Shown piece after piece: positions 25,513 through 33,638 of a DNA stretch of 64,000 nucleotides. The notes under the pieces were generated by a model, which saw nothing but the letters and a program-made list of their open reading frames with translations, ran no database searches and was not told the DNA's origin. The position numbers and the translations under genes were made by a program. The stretch spans positions 9,049-73,048 of the forward strand of contig NZ_BBPQ01000027.1 of the NCBI RefSeq assembly GCF_000787855.1, in the 5' to 3' direction. Origin of the DNA: Streptacidiphilus anmyonensis (GTDB lineage: Bacteria > Actinomycetota > Actinomycetes > Streptomycetales > Streptomycetaceae). The first letter of the stretch is position 1, and each line of letters opens with the position of its first letter.

Positions 25513-27855
25513 GTGGCTGAACAGCCGGGCGCACTGCCAGATCCCGGCCAGGCGGTTGGCCTGCCCGAGTTCATCGGTCTGCTGGGAGAACTACGTGCGT
25601 GGGCAGGGATGCCCTCGTACCGGGTGTTGGCGAAGCGTGCCGGGGCGCTCATGCGGCCGCCGCGCTCCTTGTCGACCATGACCGTTGCTGATGCGTTCAA
25701 GACGGGACGGCGCCGCCTGGACCTAGACCTCGTGGTCGCGATCGTCCGCGCGCTCGGCGCGGACGAGCCAGCGGTCGACCGCTGGCGCCAGGCCTGCATC
25801 AAAGCCCATGCACGAGCCAAGGCCGGCGGTCCAGTCGGCGTGTTCGGTCAGTTGCCCACGGATCTCGCCACCTTCACGGGCCGCCGTGAGGAACTGGCCC
25901 GCTTGGTTGCCGCCGCGACGAACGCGCGCGACGGCGACAGCGCCACCTCGAACGCTGTTGTGATCTCCTCGATCGAAGGCATGGCCGGGGTCGGCAAGAC
26001 CCAGCTCGCGATCCACGCCGCCCACCAGCTCGTCCGCGACGGACACTTCACCGAAACCCAGCTGCATGTGAACCTGCGCGGCTTCGACCCCGAACACCCG
26101 CCCGCGGACCCGTCCGCGGTCCTGGAAGCCTTCCTGCGGCAGTTGGGCGTGGCCGCGCAGCAGATCCCCGCCAGCCGAGATGAGCGGGCGGCGATGTACC
26201 GCGACCGGCTACGCGAACGCGGTGGGCTGGTCCTGCTCGACAACGCCGCCGACGAGGAGCAGGTCCGCGACCTCATCCCCGCCGGACCCAACTGCCTCGT
26301 GCTGATCACCAGCCGCCGCAGCCTGGCCGGCCTTGACGGCACCACCCCGCACCTGATCGCAGCGTTCTCGGAAACCGAGTCGCTGGACCTACTCGACAGG
26401 ATCGCCGGCCACGAGCGCGTTACCGCAGAACCCGAAGCGGCCGCCCGGCTTGTTGACCTCTGCGATCGTTTGCCACTCGCGGTGGCACTGACGGCTGCGC
26501 GGCTGCGCTCCCGCCCCACCTGGTCTCTCGCCGCGCTGGCCGACCAACTAGAGGAAGGCAGGCTGGACGCGATCCGCGCGGGCGGACGCGCGATCCGCCC
26601 CGTCCTCGACCTCTCCTACCAAGCGCTCCCGGCCTCGGCGCAGCAGATGTTCCGGCTTCTTGGGCTACACCCTGGCCCTGATCTGAGCACTGACGCAGCC
26701 GCCGCGCTCACCGGCCGCACGCGCGCCGGAGCGACGCAGACTCTGGAACTGCTCCTGGACGAGAACATGCTGCAACAGCGGCAACCAGGGCGCTACGAAC
26801 TCCACGACCTGCTCCGCGCCCACGCCATCGAACTCGCCTCGGAGGACGACGCGGCCGTCGCGGCCGCCCTCGGGCGGGTCACGTCCTGGTACGCGCACAG
26901 CGTCTACAACGCGTTAACGCGACTACGGAAGACCGTAGACACGCCCACGGTTCCGTGCGAGGTGGTCCCGGCACGGTTCGGCTCCGACGAGGCGGCCCTG
27001 GCATGGGTTGCCGCCGAGGACACGAACCTGGAACACGCCCTGCGTACCGCCGCCGCATCCGGACTGCACGAGACCGCCTGGCATTTGAGCCGCTCCCTCG
27101 ACTACTGCTACTTCGAGAGCGGCAGAATCACCGACTCCCTCCGGGTAAGCCTGCTGGGCGCCGAATGCGCCCGTAAGGCCGGCAACCGTTCCGGGGAGGG
27201 AAGGTCCCTGCGCGCGGCAGGCTGGGACCACATGGAACTGGGGTCACTTCCCGAGGCCGAGTCCTGCCTGAGCAAGGCGCTGGAGCTGTGCGGGGCAGCT
27301 GACGACCTGCACGGTAAGGCCCTGGCCCTGAACGGCCTCGGCAAGGTGAGCAGTGACCGGCGCCGGTTCGCCGAGGCGCTCGACTTCTACCAGGCGTCGT
27401 TGGCGATTTACACGCAGCGGGGCAGCCGCCGCCACGTGGGCTACGTGCACTCCAACATCGGCGTCGTCTACTTCGAGATGAAGCGCTACGACCTGGCGCT
27501 GACCAGTTACCTCCACGCCCTGGAAATCCTCGACTCCCTCGAGAGCGACAGCTTCACCCAGTCCGTGCTACTCGGGAACATCGCCGAGGTCCACTTCCTA
27601 ACTGGCGAGTACGGCAAGGCTCTCAACTGGCAGACCCGTTGCCTCGCGCTCACGCGTGAGTACGGACATCACCTGCACGAAGCCGACACCCTGCTCGCAC
27701 TCGGCGACAGCCACGCCGCCCTCGGCCACACCGACCAGGCCGGTACAGCGTGGGCTGAGTCAGCCACCCTCTACGAGCGACTCGGCGACCCCCGGGCCAC
27801 CGAAGCCAGACAGCGCCTCAGCAACGACGCCCACACCAAGTCGACCGGCACATGA
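25513..27855 (+). CDS. NB-ARC/TPR regulator with N-terminal HTH-like region
   Basis: 780 residues from GTG 25513 (GGGGGG 5-10 nt upstream; ATG 25477 is an alternative). The N-terminal about 100 residues (EFIGLLGELRAWAGMPSYRV, TVADAFKTGRRRLDLDLVV) resemble an XRE-like helix-turn-helix. An NB-ARC ATPase follows: TFTGRREELARLV, Walker A EGMAGVGKTQLAIHAA, Walker B LVLLDNAADEEQVR, then CDRLPLAVALTAARLR. The last 300 residues are TPR repeats (HVGYVHSNIGVVYFEMKRYD, SVLLGNIAEVHFLTGEYGKA). This is an STAND-type signalling/regulatory ATPase like AfsR without the SARP domain. The target is unknown; no operon partner is evident. Confidence 0.85.
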   Translation: MAEQPGALPDPGQAVGLPEFIGLLGELRAWAGMPSYRVLAKRAGALMRPPRSLSTMTVADAFKTGRRRLDLDLVVAIVRALGADEPAVDRWRQACIKAHARAKAGGPVGVFGQLPTDLATFTGRREELARLVAAATNARDGDSATSNAVVISSIEGMAGVGKTQLAIHAAHQLVRDGHFTETQLHVNLRGFDPEHPPADPSAVLEAFLRQLGVAAQQIPASRDERAAMYRDRLRERGGLVLLDNAADEEQVRDLIPAGPNCLVLITSRRSLAGLDGTTPHLIAAFSETESLDLLDRIAGHERVTAEPEAAARLVDLCDRLPLAVALTAARLRSRPTWSLAALADQLEEGRLDAIRAGGRAIRPVLDLSYQALPASAQQMFRLLGLHPGPDLSTDAAAALTGRTRAGATQTLELLLDENMLQQRQPGRYELHDLLRAHAIELASEDDAAVAAALGRVTSWYAHSVYNALTRLRKTVDTPTVPCEVVPARFGSDEAALAWVAAEDTNLEHALRTAAASGLHETAWHLSRSLDYCYFESGRITDSLRVSLLGAECARKAGNRSGEGRSLRAAGWDHMELGSLPEAESCLSKALELCGAADDLHGKALALNGLGKVSSDRRRFAEALDFYQASLAIYTQRGSRRHVGYVHSNIGVVYFEMKRYDLALTSYLHALEILDSLESDSFTQSVLLGNIAEVHFLTGEYGKALNWQTRCLALTREYGHHLHEADTLLALGDSHAALGHTDQAGTAWAESATLYERLGDPRATEARQRLSNDAHTKSTGT

Positions 27856-28046
27856 CGGGCCCTCCTACTCGACGCCGCCGCGGCTCGGAGCGCGGAGAAA
27901 CAGGCCTCGCCGCGCGTCGCAGGGAGGCACGGTGCCGGGTTGGCGGAACCGCCGCTGAGGGCTCACTCGCCGCCCTCCGTCGCCGCGAGCGAGCCCGTCG
28001 ATGCCTGTTTTTCCGGTTGTCGACTCCTCAGCGAGAGGCGCATTCC

Positions 28047-28108
28047 GTGATCATTCGCAGCTTCGAGCCGCGTGACCTTCCGCGGCTGACCGAGCTCTGC
28101 GGGTGCGG
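28047..28108 (+). pseudogene. GNAT N-terminus interrupted by IS
   Basis: GTG 28047 opens VIIRSFEPRDLPRLTEL, the canonical beta-1/alpha-1 start of GNAT acetyltransferases, and is cut 62 bp later by the left end of the IS at 28109. The expected continuation is not found on the other side of the IS; see the GNAT fragment at 15080-15490. Confidence 0.6.
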
Positions 28109-29054
28109 CTTAGAGGGCAACTGATCTACGTATTGGGCGGTTTGGGTAACTGCAGCGAGGATGGCTCGTTGCTCGTCTCGTGAGTTCTCGACGCCCGTAC
28201 CGCAGCGATGTGTCCGACGCCCGCTGGGCCTTGATGGAGCCGGTCTTCACGGCATGGCGGGCGGCCCGCACGGGTCCCGGTGTGGGTGCCCGCGTTCACG
28301 ACCTGCGGGAGATCGTGAACGCGATTCTCTATGTCAACCGCACCGGCATCCCGTGGGAGTACCTGCCGCACGACTTACCGCCCTACAAGACCGTCTACGA
28401 CTACTACGCGAAGTGGGACGCCGACGGCACCACCCAGCAGGTCCACGACCTCTTACGCGAGCGAACCCGTCGATCCCAGGGACGCCGGCCCGACCCATCA
28501 GCCGCGGTCCTCGACGCCCAGAGCGTCAAGACCTCCAGCAACGTCGCCGAAGCCGACCAGGGCATCGACGCGGCCAAGAAGATCAAGGGCCGCAAGCGCC
28601 ACCTGGTGACCGACACCCTGGGTCTCCTGCTCGCGGTCATCGTGAGCGCCGCCTCCATCCAGGACTCAGAGGGCGGACGGCAGGCCCTCGACCAGGTCGC
28701 CGCTCAGCACCCAGGCGTGGTCAAGGTCTGGGTGGACGGCGGCTACAACGCCACGACGATCAACCACGGCGCCCGCCTCGGCATCGATGTCGAGGTGACC
28801 AAGCGCACCGCCCCGTCGGGGTTCCAGCCGCTGCCGAAGCGCTGGGTGATCGAGAGAACCTTCGGCTGGCTGATGCAGCACCGCCGGCTGGCACGCGACT
28901 ACGAAGCCCTGCCCCAGCGCTCGAGGACCATGATCCTCTGGGCCATGACTAACAAAATGAGCCGAGCGCTCACCGGAGAATCCACCCAGTCCTGGCGCAC
29001 GCCGCCAGCAGAATCGGGCAGATTGACCTAAAAGGTCATCAGATGCCCTCTAAG
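28109..29054 (+). mobile_element. Complete IS5-family insertion sequence
   Basis: About 946 bp. The left end CTTAGAGGGCAACTGAT (28109-28125) and the right end, read on the other strand as CTTAGAGGGCATCTGAT (29054-29038), match at 16 of 17 positions as terminal inverted repeats. A full transposase gene (28180-29031) fills the interior. No clear direct target duplication is seen. It interrupts a GNAT gene on the left. Confidence 0.85.
28180..29031 (+). CDS. IS5-family transposase
   Basis: 283 residues from GTG 28180. It opens YRSDVSDARWALMEPVFTAW and has the DDE motifs of the family: AVLDAQSVKTSSN (first Asp), VKVWVDGGYNATTINH (second Asp) and RWVIERTFGWLMQHRRLARDYE (Glu), with KIKGRKRHLVTDTLGLLLAV between. 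Length and motif set are complete, so this is the one transposase of the window that looks functional. It lies between clear inverted repeats. Confidence 0.92.
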   Translation: MSSRRPYRSDVSDARWALMEPVFTAWRAARTGPGVGARVHDLREIVNAILYVNRTGIPWEYLPHDLPPYKTVYDYYAKWDADGTTQQVHDLLRERTRRSQGRRPDPSAAVLDAQSVKTSSNVAEADQGIDAAKKIKGRKRHLVTDTLGLLLAVIVSAASIQDSEGGRQALDQVAAQHPGVVKVWVDGGYNATTINHGARLGIDVEVTKRTAPSGFQPLPKRWVIERTFGWLMQHRRLARDYEALPQRSRTMILWAMTNKMSRALTGESTQSWRTPPAESGRLT

Positions 29055-29105
29055 GCACACTTTTGGTCCCTCATTCTCCGCCCCCGACAATCAACAGGCA
29101 ACGCT

Positions 29106-29381
29106 GCGCCCCACAACGCCCTGGAACTCGTCGGCGGGGAGACCACCGTCCACCCCCACCTGATCGCGCGGATCCTCAAGCGGACAGCCCTCTACAACCC
29201 GCGCTGGAGCTACCACACCAGCCCCGACAGCACGCACTTCTTCGACCAGGCCACCGAAGTCTGTGACGCGACCGTCCCGTACGTCGAAGAGCACCTCGAC
29301 GAGGTCGGCAGCGCCTTCCTGCCTGGCCTCATCTGGTGCGACTGGTCCTCCCGCCTGGTCCGCGAAATCCCTGCGCCGTAG
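29106..29381 (+). pseudogene. Unidentified gene fragment right of the IS
   Basis: Open frame without a plausible start, reading HNALELVGGETTVHPHLIAR, ILKRTALYNPRWSYHTSPDS and FLPGLIWCDWSSRLVREIPA to a TAG at 29379. The composition is protein-like, but I do not recognise it. It enters from the IS right end, so the 5' part has been lost. Confidence 0.4.
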
Positions 29382-29541
29382 TCGACCGACCGCCGCCCGT
29401 TTGCCACCCCCCGCTCCCCGCGTACGTCCGCCGGGCGGAGGCGTCCTACGTAGGGGGCTCTGCCTGCCCGGCGGGCTTTCGTGCCGCTGCACGCCCCGGG
29501 CGGGCCTGCTTTCCATCAACCTGGAGAGCGTGGACAGCAGA

Positions 29542-29578
29542 AGGCCCCCAACGCTTCGGACTCAAGCGTCGGGGGCCT
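29542..29578 (-). terminator. Stem-loop downstream of small acidic gene
   Basis: AGGCCCCCAACGCTT and AAGCGTCGGGGGCCT (29542-29578) form a strong, nearly perfect stem, 18 bp past the stop of the leftward small gene at 29596. Confidence 0.7.
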
Positions 29579-29595
29579 GGCCTATCCGCGCGGGT

Positions 29596-29769
29596 CTACG
29601 GCCATTCGTCGGTCAGCACGTCGTGCAGGTCGTCGAGGAAGTCCTCATGTGACGGTTCCTCCAGGTCGGGATCCGCCACCGCTTCGAGTTCCTCTGTGGG
29701 CTCGTCGTCCACGACATCGAGTTCGTCCTCGATGTCGCGGGTCTTACCGGTGGTGCCGTTGTTCGGCAT
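29596..29769 (-). CDS. Small acidic protein (57 aa)
   Basis: ATG 29769 has AAGGAAG about 7 nt upstream and a stem-loop follows the stop, both signs of a genuine gene. The peptide starts MPNNGTTGKTRDIEDELDVV and consists mostly of Asp/Glu with Leu/Val, ending HEDFLDDLHDVLTDEWP. There are no Cys and few Ser. I do not recognise a family. It could be a small regulatory or antitoxin-like protein, or a RiPP precursor lacking its enzymes nearby; no modification enzyme is adjacent. Confidence 0.5.
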   Translation of the reverse strand: MPNNGTTGKTRDIEDELDVVDDEPTEELEAVADPDLEEPSHEDFLDDLHDVLTDEWP

Positions 29770-29921
29770 GGCGCACTTCCTTGCCTCGGGAATCGGGGGC
29801 GCGCCCAGCACAGCAGCGACGGAAGGCGACCGCGCTTCGTCGCGTCCAATCGAGTGGGTCACCCACCGTCGCCGGGCTCATCCCGGATGCCAGTCGTATC
29901 GGGGTGGGGCAGCTTGGAGGG

Positions 29922-30161
29922 ATGAGCGATGAGCCGTCCCAAGCTGAGCAGCATCACGCGCACGTCGTCGTCCACGCGGTACAGACCGACGCCGTGACGG
30001 GCCCGTACCGGCGCGTGGACATCCTCGGCAAGTACGTCGGCAAGGCCTACGAGCTCGCGGACGTGTCCGAGTTCTGCCGCCGCGCCGGCCTGGACGAGCT
30101 CAACCTCGACGCCGAGCCTGTGGTCGACTGGCAAGGCGGCGGCCCGCAGGTGTGGGAGTAG
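29922..30161 (+). CDS. Small hypothetical protein (79 aa)
   Basis: ATG 29922 lies directly behind GGAGGG (spacing very short); GTG 29904 is an alternative. The product reads HAHVVVHAVQTDAVTGPYRR, VDILGKYVGKAYELADVSEF and GLDELNLDAEPVVDWQGGGP, an even amino-acid composition typical of a real folded protein of mixed alpha/beta type. I do not recognise it. It is divergent from the small acidic gene. Confidence 0.5.
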   Translation: MSDEPSQAEQHHAHVVVHAVQTDAVTGPYRRVDILGKYVGKAYELADVSEFCRRAGLDELNLDAEPVVDWQGGGPQVWE

Positions 30162-30227
30162 CTTCCGCGCGCTCGCCCGTCCGGTTGATCCTGAGTCACT
30201 CGGACTGTGCTGCATCGTTTCCCAGGC

Positions 30228-30434
30228 GTGACCACTTCGGATCCGGCGCCACACTCGTCACCCGGCACCGACTGCCCAGACGGCACGCCGCTGTTCAGTG
30301 ACCTTGCCGCGGCGTGGGCGGCGTCCGGCCGGACGGTGCCGGGGCGCCCGGATCCGGAGTGGGACCGACTGGTCGCCGGAGGATCAGGGCGTCGACGTCG
30401 CAGGTGTCGGTTTCCGCGACAGCAGGCAGCTTAG
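30228..30434 (+). pseudogene. Hypothetical gene start, probably truncated
   Basis: From GTG 30228 the frame reads CPDGTPLFSDLAAAWAASGR then TVPGRPDPEWDRLVAG, protein-like, and then turns into an Arg-rich run typical of a wrong frame (GSGRRRRRCRF). Likely an N-terminal fragment of an unknown gene. The following 400 bp (30435-30870) holds no recognisable gene. Confidence 0.3.
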
Positions 30435-30873
30435 AAGGTGGTGGCCCTGCCGACGGGGGATGCGGCAGAGCCACCGGGCGATGATCTTGGCGGAGTGCCG
30501 GGCATCGGTCAAGACTTACTTGTGCCGCCTTCCGAGGGCCCCATTCACCGCCTAGCCCTTGCGGCCGATCACGCCAGCGCCGAACGTACCTCGCGGATGC
30601 TACTGGCCAGCCGCCGGTCACTCCGACAGTCCACCGCGTTTGCTCCCGCCATCGCGTGCTGGGCTTGATGGGTACGGCGCAGGTTCGAGCCTCCCGCCCG
30701 TCAATCGCGCCCTGCCGTGCGGCTTTCGCACAACCGCCCGGCAGCGGGAGCCTTGGTACCTCGACCGGGGCTCCCGCCCAAACTGCACGAAGAGGGGCCC
30801 CCGCTCGTCGCCCAGGACCCCTCTCGTCTACAGCGTACGTACGTTCTACTGGTAACCCCACGGGCAAAGGAAC

Positions 30874-30903
30874 GCCCCCGACACTTCGCCGAGCGTCGGG
30901 GGC
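30874..30903 (-). terminator. Stem-loop beyond the lectin remnant
   Basis: GCCCCCGACAC and its near complement at 30893-30903 form a GC-rich stem just past the stop of the leftward lectin fragment, very similar in sequence to the stem at 29542-29578. Confidence 0.6.
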
Positions 30904-30921
30904 CTCTTCGTCACCGAATGA

Positions 30922-31165
30922 TCAGTACCAGACCAGGCACTGGCCGCCGTTGCAAGGCAGCGTGTAGACCTGCCCATTCGCGTTGCTGTCCAAGCACTCG
31001 CCGGCCTGGCGGTTCACCAGGTTGAAGCCGTTGCCGACCCCACTGCCACCGCTCCCAGTAATTCGCGGTGCCGCAGTTCTCCAGGTAGACCATGTCCCGG
31101 TTCGGGCGCATGCCCCAATACGCAGGCCGCGCACCAGCCCTGGGACGCACGTCCCCGAATGGGAG
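30922..31165 (-). pseudogene. Ricin-type beta-trefoil lectin remnant
   Basis: The minus strand reads ENCGTANYWERWQW in one frame and, after a shift near 31065, GVGNGFNLVNRQAGECLDSN followed by ANGQVYTLPCNGGQCLVWY to a TGA at 30922. This is the typical last unit of an actinobacterial ricin-B domain (CLDSNxNGxVYTLPCNGGxxQxW). The catalytic part it would have been attached to is gone. Confidence 0.7.
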
Positions 31166-31224
31166 CGCCTCCCTTTCTGCCCAGCCTTGATCACTATCGG
31201 TAATCACGAGAAGGAGTCGCCGGA

Positions 31225-31783
31225 GTGTTCGGGGCGGTCGGGGTTCCGGCGGGGCGGCGCTGGCGGATCGCGGCGCTGTTCACCGTGTTCGAGGGTGGTT
31301 TGCCGCCGGCAGGCCTGAGCCTCGGCTATCCGCTGGCCCGCGTGATCGGCGGGAAGGCGGGCTACCTGGCTGCCGCGGCCACGGTCGGCCTGGGGCATTC
31401 GCCTGTTGTTCTCCGGCCAGGACAAGGAAGGCGAGGCCGCCGGACGCCTGGTGTCCCTGAGGGGTTGGACGGCGCTCGGGGCCGGCCTGGGCGTCAGTCT
31501 GGACATATTCGGGATCGGATTCAGCCTGGGCCTGACCGGGCTGCCCACCTTCGGGTGGGCCGTCGCAATCGCCGCGCAGGCGTTCCTCGTGGCTCAGCTC
31601 GGCCTGCTTCTGGGTGCCCGGATGAGCGAAGGGCTGCGCGAGGGTACCGAGCTGCTTGCTGCGGTCGGACGCAATCTCACGCGCGCGGCTCCCCTGCGCG
31701 TCCGTAGGGGAGGCGACAAGGGCGCGCATGGGTTGCGTCAAATGCACGGTTTCTGCGTGCACGACATGACTCCCACGGCGTAG
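31225..31783 (+). pseudogene. MntP-like manganese exporter, frameshifted
   Basis: One frame gives RIAALFTVFEGGLPPAGLSL, GYPLARVIGGKAGYLAAAAT then VGLG; the next frame continues GIRLLFSGQDKEGEAAGRLV and LGAGLGVSLDIFGIGFSLGL, FGWAVAIAAQAFLVAQLGLL. The pattern of hydrophobic helices with SLDIFGIGFSLG matches the MntP family (SLDNxxVGxSLG). A one-base change in the G-run at about 31392-31397 breaks the frame, and the C-terminus past residue about 165 is degraded. Confidence 0.65.
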
Positions 31784-31855
31784 CGTCCGACTGTTGGCAT
31801 GTTTCGGGCAAGTTAACTGCTTGTCCGCTGTGGGGCGTTGACCTGGGGGTTCATC

Positions 31856-33022
31856 ATGATGCCCGCATCTCTGTGCACATCACCGTCCGCGCTTGCCGGT
31901 CCGCCGAACGAACCGATGGCCGCCGAGGCCGAGGAACTGGTCCGGCAGCTCGCGTCCGAGGGCCATCTGCCGCCCGGTGCCGTGGAGCAGCGCCTCCAGG
32001 AGATCAGGGACGCGTTGGAGTCCATGGGTACCTACCGGCAGAGCACGGAAGAGTTACTGGCGGGCGCGCGGATCGCGTGGCGGAACAATCCGCAGTGCGT
32101 CGGCAAGTTCTACTGGAAGGCTCTGGAGACCAGGGACTGCCGAGATGTCGGCGCCGGTAGTGCGGACGAAGCCGCGTTGTTCGAGGCTCTCGTGGAGCAT
32201 CTGCGTCTGGCCTGGAACGGTGGCAAGGTCCGGCTGCTGCTGAGCGTCTTCGCCCCCAGCGGCCCCGATCGACCTGGGCCCCGTGTGTGGAACGGACAGC
32301 TCATCCGCTACGCCGGCTACCGGCAGCACGACGGCACGGTGGTGGGAGACCCCGAGACGGCCGACCTCACCGAGGCGGTCCAGCGGCTGGGGTGGCGCGG
32401 GAAGGGCACCGAGTACGACGCGCTGCCGCTGGTCATCCAGAGGCCAGGTCGCGAGCCGCGGTGGTTCGACCTGCCCGCGAGCGCGGTCCCCGAGGTACGC
32501 ATCACGCACCCCGACTACCCCTGGTTCGAAAGGCTGGGCCTGCGCTGGCACGCCTTCCCGACGATCTCCAACCAGATCCTGGAACTCGGGGGCCTGCACT
32601 ACACGCTCGCGCCGTTCAGCGCCTGGTACACCTGCACCGAGATCGGCGCCCGGAACCTGTCCGACACCAACCGCTACGACAAACTGCCCGTGGTCGCCCA
32701 GGGGATGGGCCTGGACACCGGCCGCGACCGCACCCTGTGGCGCGACCGAGCACTGCTGGAACTGACCGCAGCCGTGCTGCACTCCTACGACCGGGCCGGG
32801 GTGTCGATCATCGACCACCACTTCGCCACCAAGCAGTTCGTCCGGCACGAGGAACGCGAGCACAAGAGCGGCCGCACGTGCCCCGCCGACTGGTCCGCGA
32901 TCGTGCCGACCACCAGCGGCTCGACCACGCCGGTGTGGCAGCGCCGCTACGAACCGACCCGCGTCCGCCCCAACTTCTCGCCTCACCCGACTCCCTGGCC
33001 CGACGGTGGCGCCGGGAGCTGA
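31856..33022 (+). CDS. nos: Bacterial nitric oxide synthase oxygenase
   Basis: 388 residues from ATG 31856 (GGGGG 6-10 nt upstream). Family landmarks: heme-ligand segment ARIAWRNNPQCVGKFYWKAL with the proximal Cys at about residue 81; IRYAGYRQHDGTVVGDPE; GRGK-like GWRGKGTEYDALPLVI; and the arginine-binding PFSAWYTCTEIGARNLSDTN with the catalytic Glu near residue 262; then HHFATKQFVRHEEREHKSGR. The length fits stand-alone bacterial NOS lacking a reductase. The heme motif has Gln-Cys-Val-Gly-Lys where RCIGR is usual. No thaxtomin genes are adjacent. It is followed 8 nt later by a frameshifted membrane-protein gene. Confidence 0.92.
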   Translation: MMPASLCTSPSALAGPPNEPMAAEAEELVRQLASEGHLPPGAVEQRLQEIRDALESMGTYRQSTEELLAGARIAWRNNPQCVGKFYWKALETRDCRDVGAGSADEAALFEALVEHLRLAWNGGKVRLLLSVFAPSGPDRPGPRVWNGQLIRYAGYRQHDGTVVGDPETADLTEAVQRLGWRGKGTEYDALPLVIQRPGREPRWFDLPASAVPEVRITHPDYPWFERLGLRWHAFPTISNQILELGGLHYTLAPFSAWYTCTEIGARNLSDTNRYDKLPVVAQGMGLDTGRDRTLWRDRALLELTAAVLHSYDRAGVSIIDHHFATKQFVRHEEREHKSGRTCPADWSAIVPTTSGSTTPVWQRRYEPTRVRPNFSPHPTPWPDGGAGS

Positions 33023-33030
33023 GCGCGCTG

Positions 33031-33638
33031 ATGCCGCTCTGCTGGTTCGCGGTGCCACTGGGAGCTGCGCTCAACCTCGGCGGGACCGGCGTCTACGCGC
33101 TGCGGACGCTCCGCGGATCGGTCCAGCCCAACGCCGTGACCTGGCTGCTGTGGGCCGTGGCACGGGCGTGGCGTTCGCGGCCCAGATCGCCCGTCACGCC
33201 GGCCTCACCGCCGTCACCACACTCAGCGTTGGGCTCGGCCCGTTGATCGTCTTCCTGTGCGCGCTCAGCCGTCCGGGCTTCCGCGCCGCACGCCCCAGAC
33301 GCGCTGAACTGTGCTGCGCCGCCCTATCCCTGGCCGCGCTGGTCGGCTGGGGGATCAGCGCGGACCCGACGATCGCGCTCGCGCTGAGCATCCTGGCCGA
33401 CGGCTGCGCGGCCGTCCCCACGGTCGTGAAGTGCCACCGGCAACCGGGCAGCGAGGACCGGACCGTCTACGCACTCATGGGACTCAGTGCCGTGCTCACC
33501 CTGGCCACGCTGCCCGCCTGGACGTTCCCCGCCGCGGGCTTCTCCTGCTATCTCCTGGCACTCTGCGCCGTTCTTCTGGTCCTGCTTAGCCACCAGGACC
33601 GGCGCGTACCGGGCCGCGAGGCAGCGCTGCCACCCTGA
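33031..33638 (+). pseudogene. Multi-TM membrane protein, frameshifted
   Basis: ATG 33031 follows the nos stop by 8 nt. The first frame gives MPLCWFAVPLGAALNLGGTG and VYALRTLRGSVQPNAVTWLL then WAVA; a second frame continues GTGVAFAAQIARHAGLTAVT, LSVGLGPLIVFLCALSRPGF and further hydrophobic helices to the stop at 33638. The join lies at about 33155-33165. The sequence resembles uncharacterised small membrane proteins with PQ-loop-like topology. Coupling to nos is inferred from spacing only. Confidence 0.6.

Noticed and set aside
29596..29769. Acidic small gene as a RiPP precursor of the cluster at 41-46 kb
   Set aside because: It is 12 kb away, has no Cys and is separated by unrelated genes; the true precursor lies at 45868-46005.
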